DNA from: Daphnia pulex
Taxonomy: Eukaryota; Arthropoda; Branchiopoda; Diplostraca; Daphniidae
Length of the DNA stretch: 64,000 nt
Assembly (NCBI RefSeq): GCF_021134715.1
Contig: NC_060026.1
Coordinates: 2,604,001 to 2,668,000, forward strand
Direction of reading: 5' to 3'
This document shows, piece by piece, positions 1 through 13,452 of the stretch. How positions within the stretch are numbered: position 1 is the stretch's first letter; every line of letters starts with the position of its first letter. Below the pieces are notes generated by a model. It worked only from the letters and a program-made list of their open reading frames with translations. It ran no database searches and had not been told where the DNA came from. A program made the position numbers and the translations under genes.

Positions 1-3000
1 AGATATGGCCGATAAAAATATGACCATCGATCTCTCACGGTGGGGAAATCACGAACCATCACGAAAAAAGAGTCTATACACAGTCGAAATTTATTGAACC
101 GGAGAAATGTGAAATAATCAAATCGCGTCGTCTTTTTCCACGAAAAGTAAAAAGTGTCTTTTCTTCTTTGTTGTTGTTGTTGTTGGGATCACTACCCCCC
201 TTGACAGGTAAGAAGGGGGAAACAATGGCACTCTAAACAGCAACCCAAAAATTTGACAAAACAAAAAATTTAAAAAAAAGACGAGATTCTCTTTTTGATT
301 TTATTTTTCCTGTTGATCGTGTCATCGACCTAAAAACATAATGGACGCTTGACGGTGTCTAAATATTCTTTTTATTTATCGAAATCAAATCGACGTTGAA
401 AAATAAAGAAACGGGTCCTCCCCACTCTCACCGAAAAAATTAAAATTTTAAAATTCAAGGTTTTTGGTATCATCTGGAATTTTTAATGTGCGTGTGTCAA
501 AGTGCGTCATTATTAATGGCGGCAATTTTGAAAACCCCCCCGAAAAAAATGTCTTCATTCAAACGTATTCAAAAAAATTGGACAAAATAAATAATTCAGT
601 CGGCTGCTGCTGCTGTTATTAGCGTGTCTGTGTCATCTAATGACGGTCATTATTATTAAAAGATGTCGGGGGGGGGGATGACTCTATTTCGGACTGACGA
701 CAATGCGGCGCATATTTCTAAATAATAAATCCATTATTATTTTTTTTAAAGATTTTATATAAGCGCACCTGAAAATAAATACAAACGACGCTGTTTTCAT
801 CGTCGCTATTTTTTTTAATGTGTGCGCACACACACACACACGATTCACGCCGCCGGCGTCATAAACGCGCCTTTATATATACCAGCCGAGAAAAATATAA
901 GAATCGAATGGATTATTTTATATCTATTTTTCTCCTTTCGATCGGACTATCACGCACTTGACCTTTTGTCGAATCTCGCACACACACGCCATTTCGATGA
1001 TGATGATCTCACATATAAAAACCCACGCGACGCTTCCGTTTTTTCCCTATGATTTTTTAAAATTATTTTTATTTTATTTTATTTCGTACGAGTTCACTCA
1101 CCTTTTCTTCTTGTTGGGCTGCAGAAGACGGACGCTGCTGTGGATAAACGTCCACATTTTGTATATTCTCCCGAACGAACTTTTGATTTGTTGGTCACCA
1201 AACTGTTTATATTTGAAATATTATTTCCCTTTTTTTAAAACATTCAATTCAAACCGAAAAGAGATATTATACAGTCTGTTGTGTTCATTCGCCACCAAAG
1301 TGAACGGACGAACGAAAGCGACTGGTTATACTTTTTTCTGTTGGAAATCCTAAATACTTTTTTTTTTTTCGGCCCGCTCCTGCCGGTCTGTGGACGGTGT
1401 AATAAACTAAATACCTAGCGAACCCGCACCACCGTCGATAATATGGATTATTTACAGCTGATGGATATCCCCTCCGTCGAAGCTTCTTTTTTGTTGTTGC
1501 TGTTCAAGAGAAGACCTTCGTTCAAAATAGATCGGGAGAAAAAAAGAAAAAATCACGATTTTTATTCTTATTTTGCTTTTCCTTTTGTGTGTTGAAAACC
1601 TTTTGGACCTTTTAGCTTTGAAAAAAAGTTGGTTGAACTGCTGCGCTTCACAACACAGTGCGTATGCGTCTAAACGACTCTCTCTGTGTGTCGACGAGCT
1701 AGAGTAGTCTATTGAATAACATTTCTTTAATGTCTACAAGTCGACTTCTTCAGGTGCTGCTGCTGCCGATGGAAGAAGAGAAAAACGAACAGTCACGACT
1801 CTTCCTTTTAAATTTATTTCTGACGAATTTTCTTGTCCTTATCGAAGCTCTCACCACAAAAACTGACAATTCCCAAAAAGAAAAATAAATAAATAAATAC
1901 AAGGGATGGTGTTGTTCCAGTTGACCGATTTGAATTTAGTCAGAGTGGGAAAATTTCTTCTTCTTCACTTTTATAATTCTTTTGAACCATTTAGCGAAAC
2001 ATTCTTCTAAACTACTACAAGAGAGAAATTTTATTTTATTTTCAAGGGGGTTTTCTGATTTCCTGGTATATACATTTACCTATAAAATATCGACCCGAGA
2101 GAGAGAGTGGCTACATGTTCCTGTTTTTTTTTCTCTCTTTCATAATGGGATTAAAGTTTCGTGCCATTGTAATGGAGACCTCTGGAACGTCGTCCTTTTT
2201 GGATAGTTACTAAGTGGCCAAAAGGGAGAAGAAGAAGAAGCTCGAACATTTTCTTTATTCTGGGGAGGGGGTTATAGAAATAAAACTAGAATAATATATA
2301 AAGTTCTCTGCGCTGCTCAGCTTTGTTAAAAAGGCATTTAAATAGAGAGACACACTTCACCCCCAGTGTGTGTTTGACTGGCATGGATTTATTTTCTCGG
2401 GTCGCACACACACAGCTGGGGTGTATAAAATTTCTCCTTTTAAAAAAACTGGACGACACACATGTATAATAGAGAACTACTTTACTATACCCGGCCAGCA
2501 CGTATACGTGACATTGATCCCAACTGGGAAGCTTAAAAATATTAAGAAAAAAAGAAAGAATACATATACAGGTAGTATAATATAACACAAATTCCTTTTC
2601 ATTGATTTTATTTTTATTTTTATTTTTTTAAAAGGAAATTTATCTTTTTTTCCCACTCCAATCGGATTATATATTTATTCCGCGATATTTTTTTATTTCC
2701 TCAAATTAAAATGGTAAATTTTTTTTTATAATTTTTAATATCTAGATCCATTTAGAAAACATTTGATTATTTTTTTTCTGCGTGAAAAAAAACAAAAACA
2801 AGTGAAAAAATGTTTTGATTCGAATAATTCCAGTTGCGGGAAAGCAGACAGACAGAGTTGTCAAACTAGATAGAGTTTCAAACTGTAAGACCTATTTTAC
2901 TAACTAACTAACTACCGAACTGGCTTTTTGATATGTATGTTGGCAGTTGAGTTTAAATGTGTGTACACGGAACGCTCTGTCTCGGTTTGTCTCATTGAAA

Positions 3001-4480
3001 AAAGCAGCAAAAAATAAAAAAGCAGAAAAGTTGAAATTATTCGAGAAAGAAAAACAAGTTCCTTTCAAAGAGACTAAGTAGTCACGAAGAAGTCGTTATC
3101 GTTCGTTTTTTTTTCTTTTGGCTTCTTCTTCTTCTTTTTGACTCTTTATTTCTAGTCGACTAATGTTAAAAAACAAGAAAAAGTATTAATATAATACTAA
3201 AATGTCTACACGGTTGGTACTATTATACTCCCACAGCTTCAAACCAAACATATATTATTTCAACAGATGTGTGTTAATGATGATGAGCACCGGTCATCAC
3301 GACCACCACTTCTTTTAATAATTTAGCGTTAGACGACAAAATAAAAATACATTCCGATCAAACACATTAAAAAATGTCGTCCTTGGGAATAATATATTTT
3401 CTTTTTCTATCAAATTAAAAAAGAAAAATAATAAAAATGGAAGATTTATTTTTTGGTGGGTTATTTTTGTTTAAGAGCCTTTTATTTTCTAAACGCTCCG
3501 GAGCATTCGAATAAAAGAGCATCCATCAGCAATGGCGAGACGTTGTGCAAGAGCAACTTCGGTTTGGCCACGCTCCAAGTGCTTCGACAAAAGACGACGG
3601 AAAAATACACACAGCACAATAACACTTTCTTCAAGCTATAAGACATCGCCCTTCTATTCTTGACTTGAATTTTTTATTTTGCGAATTATATTTATAAAAT
3701 AAAATAAAAACTTCAGGGTTGACTGAATTATTTCTAACCGTTTCCAACGGTTAATTTTTTTTTACTTTTACAAAATTTGACTGGGCTGCATTGTAAAAAT
3801 CTACGAAATACCCAAACTGAAAAATCATCTGTCGGAATGTTTAGTCTTATTTCCAGGTGGTGTAATTGCACTCGGACACTTGTTATTGTCCAGGTGTCAA
3901 ATGTCATTTTTTTTTCATCCCTACAACAATGGACAGTTTCTTTGTGTGAACGTATCGTAAAAATTGTTGCGAGGAGTTCAGGCACGTCTCGGTCAACCGA
4001 TTATACCTTTTTATTTTCCCGTTCAATCTGCGTGTGTGTAATCCCGTTTTTCTTTTTGATTTCAGACGGGATTCTTTTTTAAGAAACAAAAAAGATTCAA
4101 TCGTCACACTGTACAGGTATGTCGTCGTTTATAATAGTTGGTTTCGTGAAGCTTTCCGGTTTGTTCAAAATCCAAAATCGGAATTTTTGCCCATCGAGAC
4201 AATGGCGCGGGGGGTCTATTGGGACGTTTGACAGTTCAACGTTCGCCATCTGGCGGCTGGCGTTTCAACTGTTATCGCCATCCGCATCGGAAAAATATTT
4301 TTCAAATGGGCACAAAAAAAAGGGAAACCCAAAATCACATTGAACCGATGTCATAGATATCAATAAAGACTCAAAATTCCTCTCTCTTGCTATTCGTTTC
4401 GCTCCGTGTTTTATTACATTACCGAAATCCAATCCGAGGAATTCGAATTTCAAAGCCTAGTTGCAGACAGCCAACCACGC
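1..4480. other. Noncoding, low-complexity flank
   Basis: AT-rich DNA with many homopolymer runs, a TTG run near 170-185 and a CA run near 826-842. I see no convincing gene. One patch with ordinary codon texture lies at about 3527-3641 on the plus strand. It follows an acceptor-like ...ccatcag and stays open to a TAA at 3639-3641, so it could be the last exon of a gene starting left of the window, but no upstream partner was found. A second patch of normal complexity covers about 3730-4450; it has open frames on both strands and I cannot assign it. Confidence 0.5.
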
Positions 4481-4486
4481 TGTCAT

Positions 4487-4544
4487 ATGCAAATTTATCG
4501 ATTGAGAGAAGCTTTACCGTGGTGGAAGACGAGACTTATATATA
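4487..4544 (+). promoter_or_regulatory. Candidate promoter: octamer plus TATA box
   Basis: A perfect octamer, ATGCAAAT, lies at 4487-4494 and a TATATATA box at 4537-4544, with a purine-rich possible start region just downstream. The nearest plus-strand gene is the muscle LIM gene 1.8 kb away, so this could drive a spliced 5' untranslated exon of that gene. That link is inference; TATA-like strings are common in this AT-rich DNA. Confidence 0.3.
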
Positions 4545-6315
4545 CATACTAGCACCGGTATAAGAGCAGCAAGAGATTTACATTACGAAAGAAGGTTTCT
4601 GAACGAACTGTGGCAAAAGACTCGGGACATTATGTCTTTCCATCCCCCCGAAAACAACACACATACTTTTTATCGGATTTCCGACCGTGTCAAACGTGAG
4701 CTAGTGACGTCACCAGTGTGCCGTATCATTTCGTTTTTTAATTCGTCTCGACAGCCCCCCTCTCGAGAGACACAGCCGTTTCCATTACGAAAACAATCCA
4801 ACAGGAATATCAGCTGGGGTGGAAAGAAAAGAATAAGAAAAAAAAAGGACAGTCGAAAAAATGGCCGTATCGTATTTCAAGATCTCCCAATTCGACACGC
4901 ACACACAACGTCGATTGCAAGATGACGGCCGGTTGGGGAACTAAACAATGCCGTGTGCACATCACGCTATCGTCGAATCGTATATACTATTCTCTTTGTT
5001 ATAAGCCCTCCCGACTTCTTCTTCTTCCTTCACTGTCGACTAGTTTTTCATTTGAATTTTTCTTGGGGTTTTTTTATTTTTCTAGTACCGACGGTCTCAG
5101 TCGAGAAGTTTTTCCGTCACAGTTTAAGAGATTCCACCAGGGCGGCGCTGTCGTCGTTTGCCCTTGAGGCCTCTCCCCCTCACACACTGCACATCAACTC
5201 GGCCGCATGGTCTTAACTTTTGCGTCTCTGTGGGTCGACAAACACTCGAGCGAAGCGAAACGAACAACTCGTGACTCTATTTTTTCCACCACCGTTATTA
5301 TAGAGAAGAAGAAAACCGACGTTTTGCATCTAGAAAAATCGGAAAGGAAAAATAAGGTACTGTACTATTTCTGTTTTCCCACATTTTCTTTTCTATCCAG
5401 TCAGAGACAAATTTTCATTAAGGGGGATGGGGGTTGAAAAATTCTTTGAGGTGGCGCCAACAAGTGGTCGTCTGCTGTCGTCCATTTCTTGATAGAATTT
5501 TTCTCTCAGAAATTAAATTAAAATGAATTCGAATTGGAAATAATAATGTGTTGGACGTTTGAAAAGAGGAATTTTGCCTCGTGTTGTATTTTGGTCACGT
5601 GACGAGCGTCTGCTAGAGTTGTCAACTTCTTCGCCCAGTGGTTTTTGTGTGGGAAAAAGATGGTAAACCACTGATTAGAGAGATATGTAGTATATATTCG
5701 GTACTTTTCGACACACCGCGTGTGTGTGATGTAGAAAAAACGTGAAAACAGAAGTAGAATTGGTTGTCGGATTGTTGAGTAAGACTTTTGCCAAACAACC
5801 CACCATACAGGTCTCGTGTAATCCAATTGAATGTCGTGACGGGAAATCTCGGGTCACGCTGTTTGATCTCATTACCGGTTACCTTCACCCGAAATGCCGT
5901 TTCACGTTGGTGGGTCTGTGTTGTTTTGATCAAGGTTCTCCATCTATTCCATATGCAGTTCTTGTCTCCCTCCATTTCGATGGGTTTTCAATTCTGAAGG
6001 ACAATTAGCTCATTGTATTTCCGATGGAAGGATGTTGTGAATTTTTATTATTTCTGCCCTGAATGGAAGGGCGAGGCCTCTGTGTGTTTGGTAACAAAAA
6101 AAAAGTTTTGTTTATTATTGTTAGTTGGTCTGTGAAATGTTTGCTAGTCCCGGATGTCTGTACGCGAGATATGCACATGTTTATCATCTTAACGATGAAA
6201 TAGCGGCCACTCTGCATCTTGAATGACAATCATTTTGTGTTTTTCTTTTTTCAGGAATCCGAGTCGGACTGCCATTTGTTTATTTAAAAAGTTGATTTTT
6301 TTTCTGCCAGCCAAG
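4545..6315. other. Upstream region of the LIM gene
   Basis: Probably 5' untranslated exon(s), intron and regulatory DNA of the LIM gene; an acceptor-like ...ctgccag sits six bases before its ATG. A CTCF-like core (GAGGTGGCGCC) lies at 5448-5458. On the minus strand a short coding-like exon is possible at about 5883-5996. It has an acceptor-like ...tccttcag at its start, an ATG reading MEGDKNCIWNRWRTL, and a donor-like AAG|GTAACC at its end. I could not connect it to other exons. Confidence 0.35.
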
Positions 6316-7307
6316 ATGCCCGGAATTTGCCCTCGTTGCCAAAAGAATGTTTACTTTGCCGAGGAGAAAATGGCTTTGGGCAAATCGTTCCACAAGATGT
6401 GCTTCGCTTGCGGTAAACATTACAGACATGTTTTTATTTCTGATTTCCCCGAAAATTCCATTTTTCTGTGTTGTTTTAACGGTTATTCTTTTTTTGTGTT
6501 TGTGACATGTACAACAACGACAATGCAGCCAACTGCAAAAAGATGTTGGACAGCACGAACGCGACCGAGCACGACGACGAGCTCTTCTGCAGGTCCTGTT
6601 ACGGCAAGAAATTTGGACCCAAAGGTTACGGTTACGGCGGCGGTGGAGCTGGAGTCCTATCCATGGACGACGGAACCGGATACATTGTACCAATATTTAT
6701 ATTGTCTCTTTTATTTTTTCCTTAAAACCATTTTTGGGTTTTATTTTCCTTTCCATGAATCATGGGACGTGTCCACTCGAAAATATGATGAATCACGGAT
6801 GCGGACCCTTGACAGAACGGACCCCCAACATCGAATATCCCGCAATTGGCACAAGCTCACGTAGCCCCACTTCTAGCCAATGGAGGAGTCAACGTCAAAA
6901 AGACGAACGGAAACGGATACAGCAAATTCGGCTCGAGGATCGACTGTCGCCGATGCGGTACTTGTGTCTGAAAATAACATTAGTCAAGAGAAAAAAAAAC
7001 CTCATTTATCACTTGTTTATTTTACAGGCAAAGTGGTTTTTATGGCGGAGAAAATGATGGGCGGAGGTTCCTGTTGGCACAAGAGTTGCTTTACCTGCCT
7101 GTCGTGCAACAAGCGACTCGAATCGACGTCGCTGTGTGAACGCGAAGGCGAAATTTACTGCAAAAGTATTTCCCTCCTTTTTTTAAAAAAAATGAAATGT
7201 AATAATAACTTTTGAAATGTTTTATTTCAGGCTGTTATGGCAAACAATTTGGACCTAAAGGCTATGGTTTCGGACTAGGAGCCGGAGTCTTGCAAATGTC
7301 TGAATAG
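6316..7307 (+). CDS. Muscle LIM protein / cysteine-rich protein, two LIM domains
   Basis: Five exons: 6316-6412, 6529-6686, 6816-6957, 7028-7165 and 7231-7307. All phases match and give 203 residues, close to the usual CRP length (about 190-200). LIM1 starts at CPRC (residues 5-8) and has the FHKMCFAC zinc ligands. LIM2 starts at CRRC (129-132) with WHKSCFTC. Each LIM is followed by the family's glycine-rich tail, [12 protein letters not shown] and [13 protein letters not shown] Ser/Asn/Gly linker of about 40 residues joins them. By family knowledge such proteins bind alpha-actinin and zyxin at muscle Z-discs and shuttle to the nucleus as differentiation cofactors. Insect Mlp60A has one LIM and Mlp84B five, so this copy has the vertebrate CSRP layout. 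The ATG at 6316 sits just before the first zinc ligands. The exon 2 donor (ATT|GTACCA) and the linker exon are the least certain parts. Confidence 0.9.
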
Positions 7308-7347
7308 CTATTTTTTTTCTTCTGGGGGTGGAACGGACGTGCAGGTA

Positions 7348-7353
7348 AATAAA
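7348..7353 (+). terminator. Poly(A) signal of the LIM gene
   Basis: AATAAA 41 bases after the LIM stop codon, followed by T- and GT-rich sequence. Confidence 0.5.
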
Positions 7354-7373
7354 TCTAAAGTTTTGATTGTTAT

Positions 7374-7664
7374 TCATAAAAGCATGACGTCGAAAAAGTT
7401 GTTTTGAAAGCAATCTCGAATGTAGGCCGCTCTGCTTTGATGTGTGAACATTCCCGGGTCTGATTTGGTCTGGGAATCTCTGGTTTGAATGACATATCCG
7501 ATATCATCTTGGCAGTTGTGATAGTTGCTCGTAATGGAGACGGAGAAGGTACTCTGTGGGGTAGTACTTTCTAATTTTTTGACGATTGTTTCAAATCGAG
7601 TTGAATGACGCCGTGAATGTTTGAAATTCCTGGGTTTGCGGCGCAATACCGTCTTCAATTTCAT
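7374..7664 (-). CDS. Putative 96-residue protein, unrecognised
   Basis: An ATG-to-TGA frame of 97 codons, tail-to-tail with the LIM gene. Unlike most frames nearby it is not low complexity, and third positions show a coding-like C/T bias. The start is very basic (MKLKTVLRRKPRNFKHSRRH); the remainder is polar with three cysteines and no signal peptide or membrane segment. I recognise no family. It may be a single-exon gene, an exon of a larger minus-strand gene (a coding-like patch also exists at about 5883-5996), or chance in the LIM 3' untranslated region. Confidence 0.3.
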   Translation of the reverse strand: MKLKTVLRRKPRNFKHSRRHSTRFETIVKKLESTTPQSTFSVSITSNYHNCQDDIGYVIQTRDSQTKSDPGMFTHQSRAAYIRDCFQNNFFDVMLL

Positions 7665-10629
7665 CTGATCCGAATTGCGCTCGCCCTCAATTTTGACTCA
7701 TTTTCTTTTGTTCTTGCGTGATATGATGATGAGGAAGTGGGGGGGGGGGGGAAGGAGGTGGCGGCTCAAGGGCGGCGACCTGGATCGTTCCAACGACGTC
7801 GTGACGCGCATCAAAGTTTTGTAGGCGCCTGGGCGAGTTGTTTTTTAGTTTTTTTTTTTTCTCGGGTGACTTTCTTTGTTTTTACCGTTTCCTTTTTTTG
7901 TTTTGAATGTTCCGTGTTAACATCTTCCTTTTCCCACGGCTTTAAATCGCCGCATTTCTATTTTTTAATTCTTTTTTCGCTTGTGTAACGGAATGGGTTC
8001 ATCTTCCGTTAGATGGCGTTACCCATCGACTTAAAAATTCAAACTTTTTTGTAGTTATTGAATTTTATTGTAACAATTTATATTACATTAAAGTAGTTTT
8101 ATTGAGATAATAAGAGAAATCGATTTGACAGCTGTTTCCTCAAACATGATTGGCTTGTTTAATGGACCAACTAACCGGTAGCATATTTTTCATAACCAGT
8201 TGTGTATGAAAGGAAAAAAAGTTACAGTTAATGTAATGGTCATTTTCTTTTTTTTACCCCGTTCTTGTTTTTTATTAGAATAACAGGCTTAATCCCGCCT
8301 ACCCCTCACCCCCTTTTCGTAAAAATCAGTTTTTTTTTTCAAGAAAAAAAATGGGTGGGGGTTGTTATTATTATTATGGAAAATGGAAATGATCGCTATT
8401 TTCCCAACCGTTTCCACCCTCTAGTAATTTTTTTCTTTCCTTTTTTTGAGGAGAAAAGGGTGTTTTCGGCACCATTTTTCCGATCCAACTTTCACAGCTC
8501 GTTTGATATAATGGACGATCACAATACGCCCAATTTCCAATAAAAAAAAGCAGAAAATAATCTAGGGATGGAATAAAAAAGGCTAATCCTCTTGGTAATG
8601 TGTCTGACTCGTGTTTTGTGTCGCCCAACATGACGGTACTTTATTATTTTTTTATTTTTATCCCAACATACACAAAAAACGGCCTTTATTATTATTTCGT
8701 TTTCCCTACATTTTTATTTATTTTAGATTTCTTTGGAATCAACTTCTTACCGGCTAGTCAATACAACAAACAGGGTGACAGAGCGTGTAACAGACCTTTA
8801 CAAACGTCAAAGCGCGTGTCTGTCGTTATTTTTTTTAGTTTCCTTTTGTTTAACTCTTGCGGTGGAACCGGGGGGATGTCCCCCCTTTATTTTTTTTTCG
8901 GTTGTTGGCGTTTTGATTTGTCGTCCCTTTGAGAGAGAGAGAGAAAAATAAAGGGAGGGAAGAACCAACCGCTTCTTTATAGAGGAAAAGAGATTTGAAC
9001 GCGTGAAATAGGCTTTTGTCTATACAGAAAGGGAGGGGGGAGACACACACTGCAGATGCGCCAAAATGTCTGTGTACGATCCTTTTCATTGGCGGGGATC
9101 CCTATTTTCTATCCAGGGGTGGTCTAATGCCCTTTGATTTACGATTTGCGTTTGTTTGTTTGTTTTGATTCAACACAAATGATCTGATGATTATTATTCT
9201 TCTTTTATGCAGATTCGAATGAGAAACTTTAAAGAACTGGTTCCAGTTTGAAATACCCCCTTTTATCAAATCCCCCCCACCGAGACGTGGTACGGAAGGC
9301 CTCCCAAATGGCTGACGACTTGTGTGTGTGTGTGTGTATGTTGCAGACAAACAAAAGGAAGAAGAAAATGATGATCTATCTAAATAACCTATTTTTTTTC
9401 TACCCAGCCCATTCATTGGCTAAGTATATCCGCCTCCCCTCTGTAAGTTCACTTTATCAACGAGCATTATATTAATTTTTTTTTTAAATTTCAATCGAGT
9501 CGACATCCGCATAAACATTCCCTCCGTTCCTGCTAATCTTTTCTTTCGTGTTTTTTGTTTAAACTTTTTGGTCTTTTTCCTCTGCTGATCCTTCGATACG
9601 GTACCCATCGCCATGTTATGTTATCCCTTGAAATCCCGAGGCATTTCGTGAACTCCTGTTTTTCTCATTTTGAATGACGCGCCGTTTTCAAAAATGTTTC
9701 AAACCCTCCGAATTTTCTCGACGCGTTAAATGACCTGAATTTATTTCACCTATCCATTCCACTTGCCCAATTTGCCTTAATCCGACTCGCGAAATCATCA
9801 AGTGTCTTATTGAAACATGAACATGTGTGAATCGGTGCCAATATACTATTATAATTGCATTTCAAACAATTTGATTGGATGTCTCCTGTCATCCACCAGT
9901 CCGGTTTGTATATTTTTCACATTTTCAAAATTTTAACCGCCATTTCTTTTTACTACTGTACAGGGATTGGCGGATGCTTTGAAGGATTATGAACTTTGAA
10001 GTTGCTCTCGAAACGGTTTGTACTCAAAAGTTGTTTTTATTTTCATTGCGATTGAATAATCTTTTTTATTTTTTTATTTTCGTCTATGGGAACACGACGA
10101 CGACGGATGAATTTGCTATAAATATCCAGACGACGATATTTACGGCTGCCGGCTGCTGCTGCTCACTTGGACCGTGTTTTATTCCGCACACACACACACA
10201 TAAGGATCGGGGGTAACTTTGGCCCCGCCCTCGCAGTCTCTGCTCTTGTGATGCTGTGTGTGTGCACACTCAGGAGAGCTCCTCCTTTTTCTCTCTTGAA
10301 TAACAAATCACTCCCCTCACCCACCCACCTTTCTTTCTCTCTCCCCACCCGAAACTTTTATGATAGATATATAGTTGATAGATATGGACTCGACTGGGCC
10401 TAGATCTTATCCGGCAAGGTTAGAGTGTACACATGTATATCCGCCAGCGTGTGTGCTCTGTGTGTCAATTTTGCAATCTGTGATCGAGTGAAATTTGTCA
10501 TTTTCTATTCATTTTTCCAAAGCGCTAAATTTAAAAAATTCAAATTTCCCGCCGTTGAATTAAGAAGTTAAAAAAGTAGCGGTTTTTGTATTTTTAAATT
10601 GAAAGTGATATTACAGGCCTGTCCTAGTC
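7665..10629. other. Intergenic / 5' region of Dbx
   Basis: No convincing gene. It holds poly-G near 7740, a CTCF-like site at 8006-8019 (CCGTTAGATGGCGT), a GT run near 9322-9338, a CA run near 10188-10200 and many poly-T stretches. The Dbx start exon is preceded by an acceptor-like ...atattacag at about 10607-10616, so an untranslated Dbx exon and promoter probably lie here; I could not place them. Confidence 0.5.
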
Positions 10630-13415
10630 ATGTTGGATGTGACGAAAGAAGAGCCGGAGCAAGTGGCGGAAGATTCCGTCAGTTGCGATCCGATTAGCGG
10701 ATCATCGGATCGTCACCACCACCACCGTCACGAGCCGACTATAATGAAACCTTATTTGAAATTTGGTGTGAGCGCTATCTTGGGACTGGACATTCAGCCG
10801 CGGACTCCGTCACCAATAGACAATGGATCGTCTCCTCTGCTCCGGCCGGAAGAGTCGCCGCAGCCGTTGGACATGAAAACGGAACTGTTTCATCACCACC
10901 ACATCCCCCACCTTCACCACCACCATTCGTCGTCGTTGGTTGGCGACCCAAAGGCCCCAAATGTCACGACATTTCATCCCGTATATCATCTGCATTCCTA
11001 TTTCCATCCGCTCATCCAGCAGCAGCAGCAGCCAGCTCATTCGGCCAACAAGCCCAACTACTCAGGTATTATATAAACTGGATTTTTTGAGAAAAGTCGT
11101 TTATAAAAAGCTGAGCGACTCGATCATAGTTGATTTTTTCTCCTTCCGTCTTTAACGAGTCGAGAGTAGCTCATCAATTTCATAACGAGGAGAGCTAATC
11201 ACCACATTCGTTGCTATGGCGCCAACTTTTTTCCCCCTTCTAAAAAGGTGAAAATTTCGAGCGAGTTTTCATTGCAAGTTTTTCTCTCCTTCGTTACAAT
11301 CAGACTTGAAACGAGACAGAAAAAAAATGGCTAGCATGTATTTTCATCATCATCAACAAAGTCTCCCTTTTTTAATGAGCTCGTTTGTGCATGCGACTCT
11401 TGAGTCTATCTGTTTTGGAAATCGTTAAAAAAGTCCTTTTATTTTTCTAATTATTATAATCGAATGAATTAAGACACAAAGGGGGGAGGATCGTACAAGT
11501 AAGACGATATGTACCAAACGACTTAATTGTTTCCATTTTGTCGAGATTTAGGCGATTTAGGGTGGCGATTGATTTGTTTTTCGGGGTTGACACATCGGCA
11601 AACAAATCTTTCCCGATAGCCAATGAATGGGGTGGGCTCCTGGAGCAAGAGAAAAAAAAAAGGAGCGGGAAATCTGAAACTGCTGAGCAAACAACAGAAA
11701 AGGGGGGAAAAAAGAGAAAGAAAAATGTTTGGTTTTGACCGAAAGAGGGGCACTAAACGGTGTCTATATGCGAGTTTATTAGGCTTATTATATGTATATA
11801 CACATACTAGAGTTACTCCTACGCCGGAGGATGTCACATGTGTATCATCCGATTTTGGGTACTCCTGGGGGAGGGACGTTGAAGGAGAGCAAACAGACGA
11901 GAGAATGGACGAGTCTGTGTTTACTTAGGGATGTAAAAAAGATTTTTCTTTTTTTGTGTAAATTGCCACTTAACCCCCATTGGTTCTGTTGTATAGGATT
12001 GGGTTACTCATCCCCTCCTGGAAAATGTGTGTGAGGGAGAGAGAAAAATGAATTCGATAAATAGGGTGAATTAATTATTATTTATTTTTGACAATTTATT
12101 TTTTTCTTTCCTAAACAGATCGGCTAGAAATCCGGGCTGGATTGAGTGGTGATCCAGTGGTGACATCAGCCCGTCACCACCACGCGTCCAATTTGGTGGC
12201 ATCCACTTCTTCATCGACTTATCCGTGGCTGCAAGCGGCGGCCGCCGCTGCAGCCGCTGCTTGTGTCACTAGTCATATGGCTAATTCCCTTCCGGTTTAC
12301 AATCCATCGATGGTTCAGCAACAATCACAACAGCAGCAGCAGCAGCAACAACAACCTCAACCGCCACCACCTCCTCCACCGCCCCCTCAATCTTCTTCGG
12401 GATTGAATCATTCGTCACCTTATTACAATTTCAATGTCATCAACCTGGCGGCCGCCGTGTCTGGAGTGTCCGGCAACGGCGGAGGAGGTCCAGGCCCTGG
12501 AAACATGAACTCCACCAATCGTCCAAGAGCCCGTCGAGGTAAAATTAATTTTTTTCTCCCTCTAAAATATTTGAAAAACTAAATAGAATTTTCCTTAAAG
12601 GAATGATGAGACGGGCAGTGTTTTCCGAACTGCAACGCCGCGGACTGGAACGCCGTTTTCAAATTCAAAAGTACATTTCCAAACCGGAACGCAAGAAATT
12701 AGCCGAGAAATTGGGACTCAAAGATTCTCAGGTAAAAGATTTTCAATCAATTTTCTTTGTAGTCAATCGCCGGCCTTTTCATCGAATTGATTAGCGCCTT
12801 CTCTCCCGACCCCCTCTCTTTCTATTTGGGTCTTGTTTGCATTTATTGCATTGTCCAGCTAGAAATTCCCCCCCCCCCCCCCCACCCCACAATGGGACAC
12901 AATAAGTTTCGCCTTTCTTGTTTGCGTTGGCTAATGATTTTAAAGGCCTGGGCCGCTCTCCAAGTCTTTTGAGATCGAGAAAACGTGGCCCATTCTCCGG
13001 CCTATACTTTTTCTATATATATTGTGATGGAGCAGCAGCAGAAGCAGAGTCTTAATATATATCTCTTTATATTATACTGCATACATAATACGGGGGGGGG
13101 GGAAAGGGGTGGTGGAACATCGCGGTGCTGCCAGTGACGTGATTTGATGATGGGGGTGTGAGTCAAGATTTTTCTTCTTTTTTTCCTCTTCACATTTTTT
13201 TTTTTCGTTTGTCGTCGTCAAAGGACGAACGACGTCGGCCTATATAATATAAAAAAAGGGGGAGGGTACAAGTCCGGAGACGGACGGACCCAAAAGGGGG
13301 AGGTGGATAGATGTCTGGCCCAGCTGGTGCCAGCCAGCCGCCAGCCTGCTTCTGCTGCCGTCTACTTTTTTTTTTCCTTCTTCTTCTTCTTCATCTTCAT
13401 CCTACTCTCCACTTC

Positions 13416-13452
<37 letters not shown>

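Noticed and set aside
958..1353. 131-codon plus-strand ORF near the left edge
   Set aside because: Phe/Leu/Tyr-rich translation of T-rich DNA without splice or family support.
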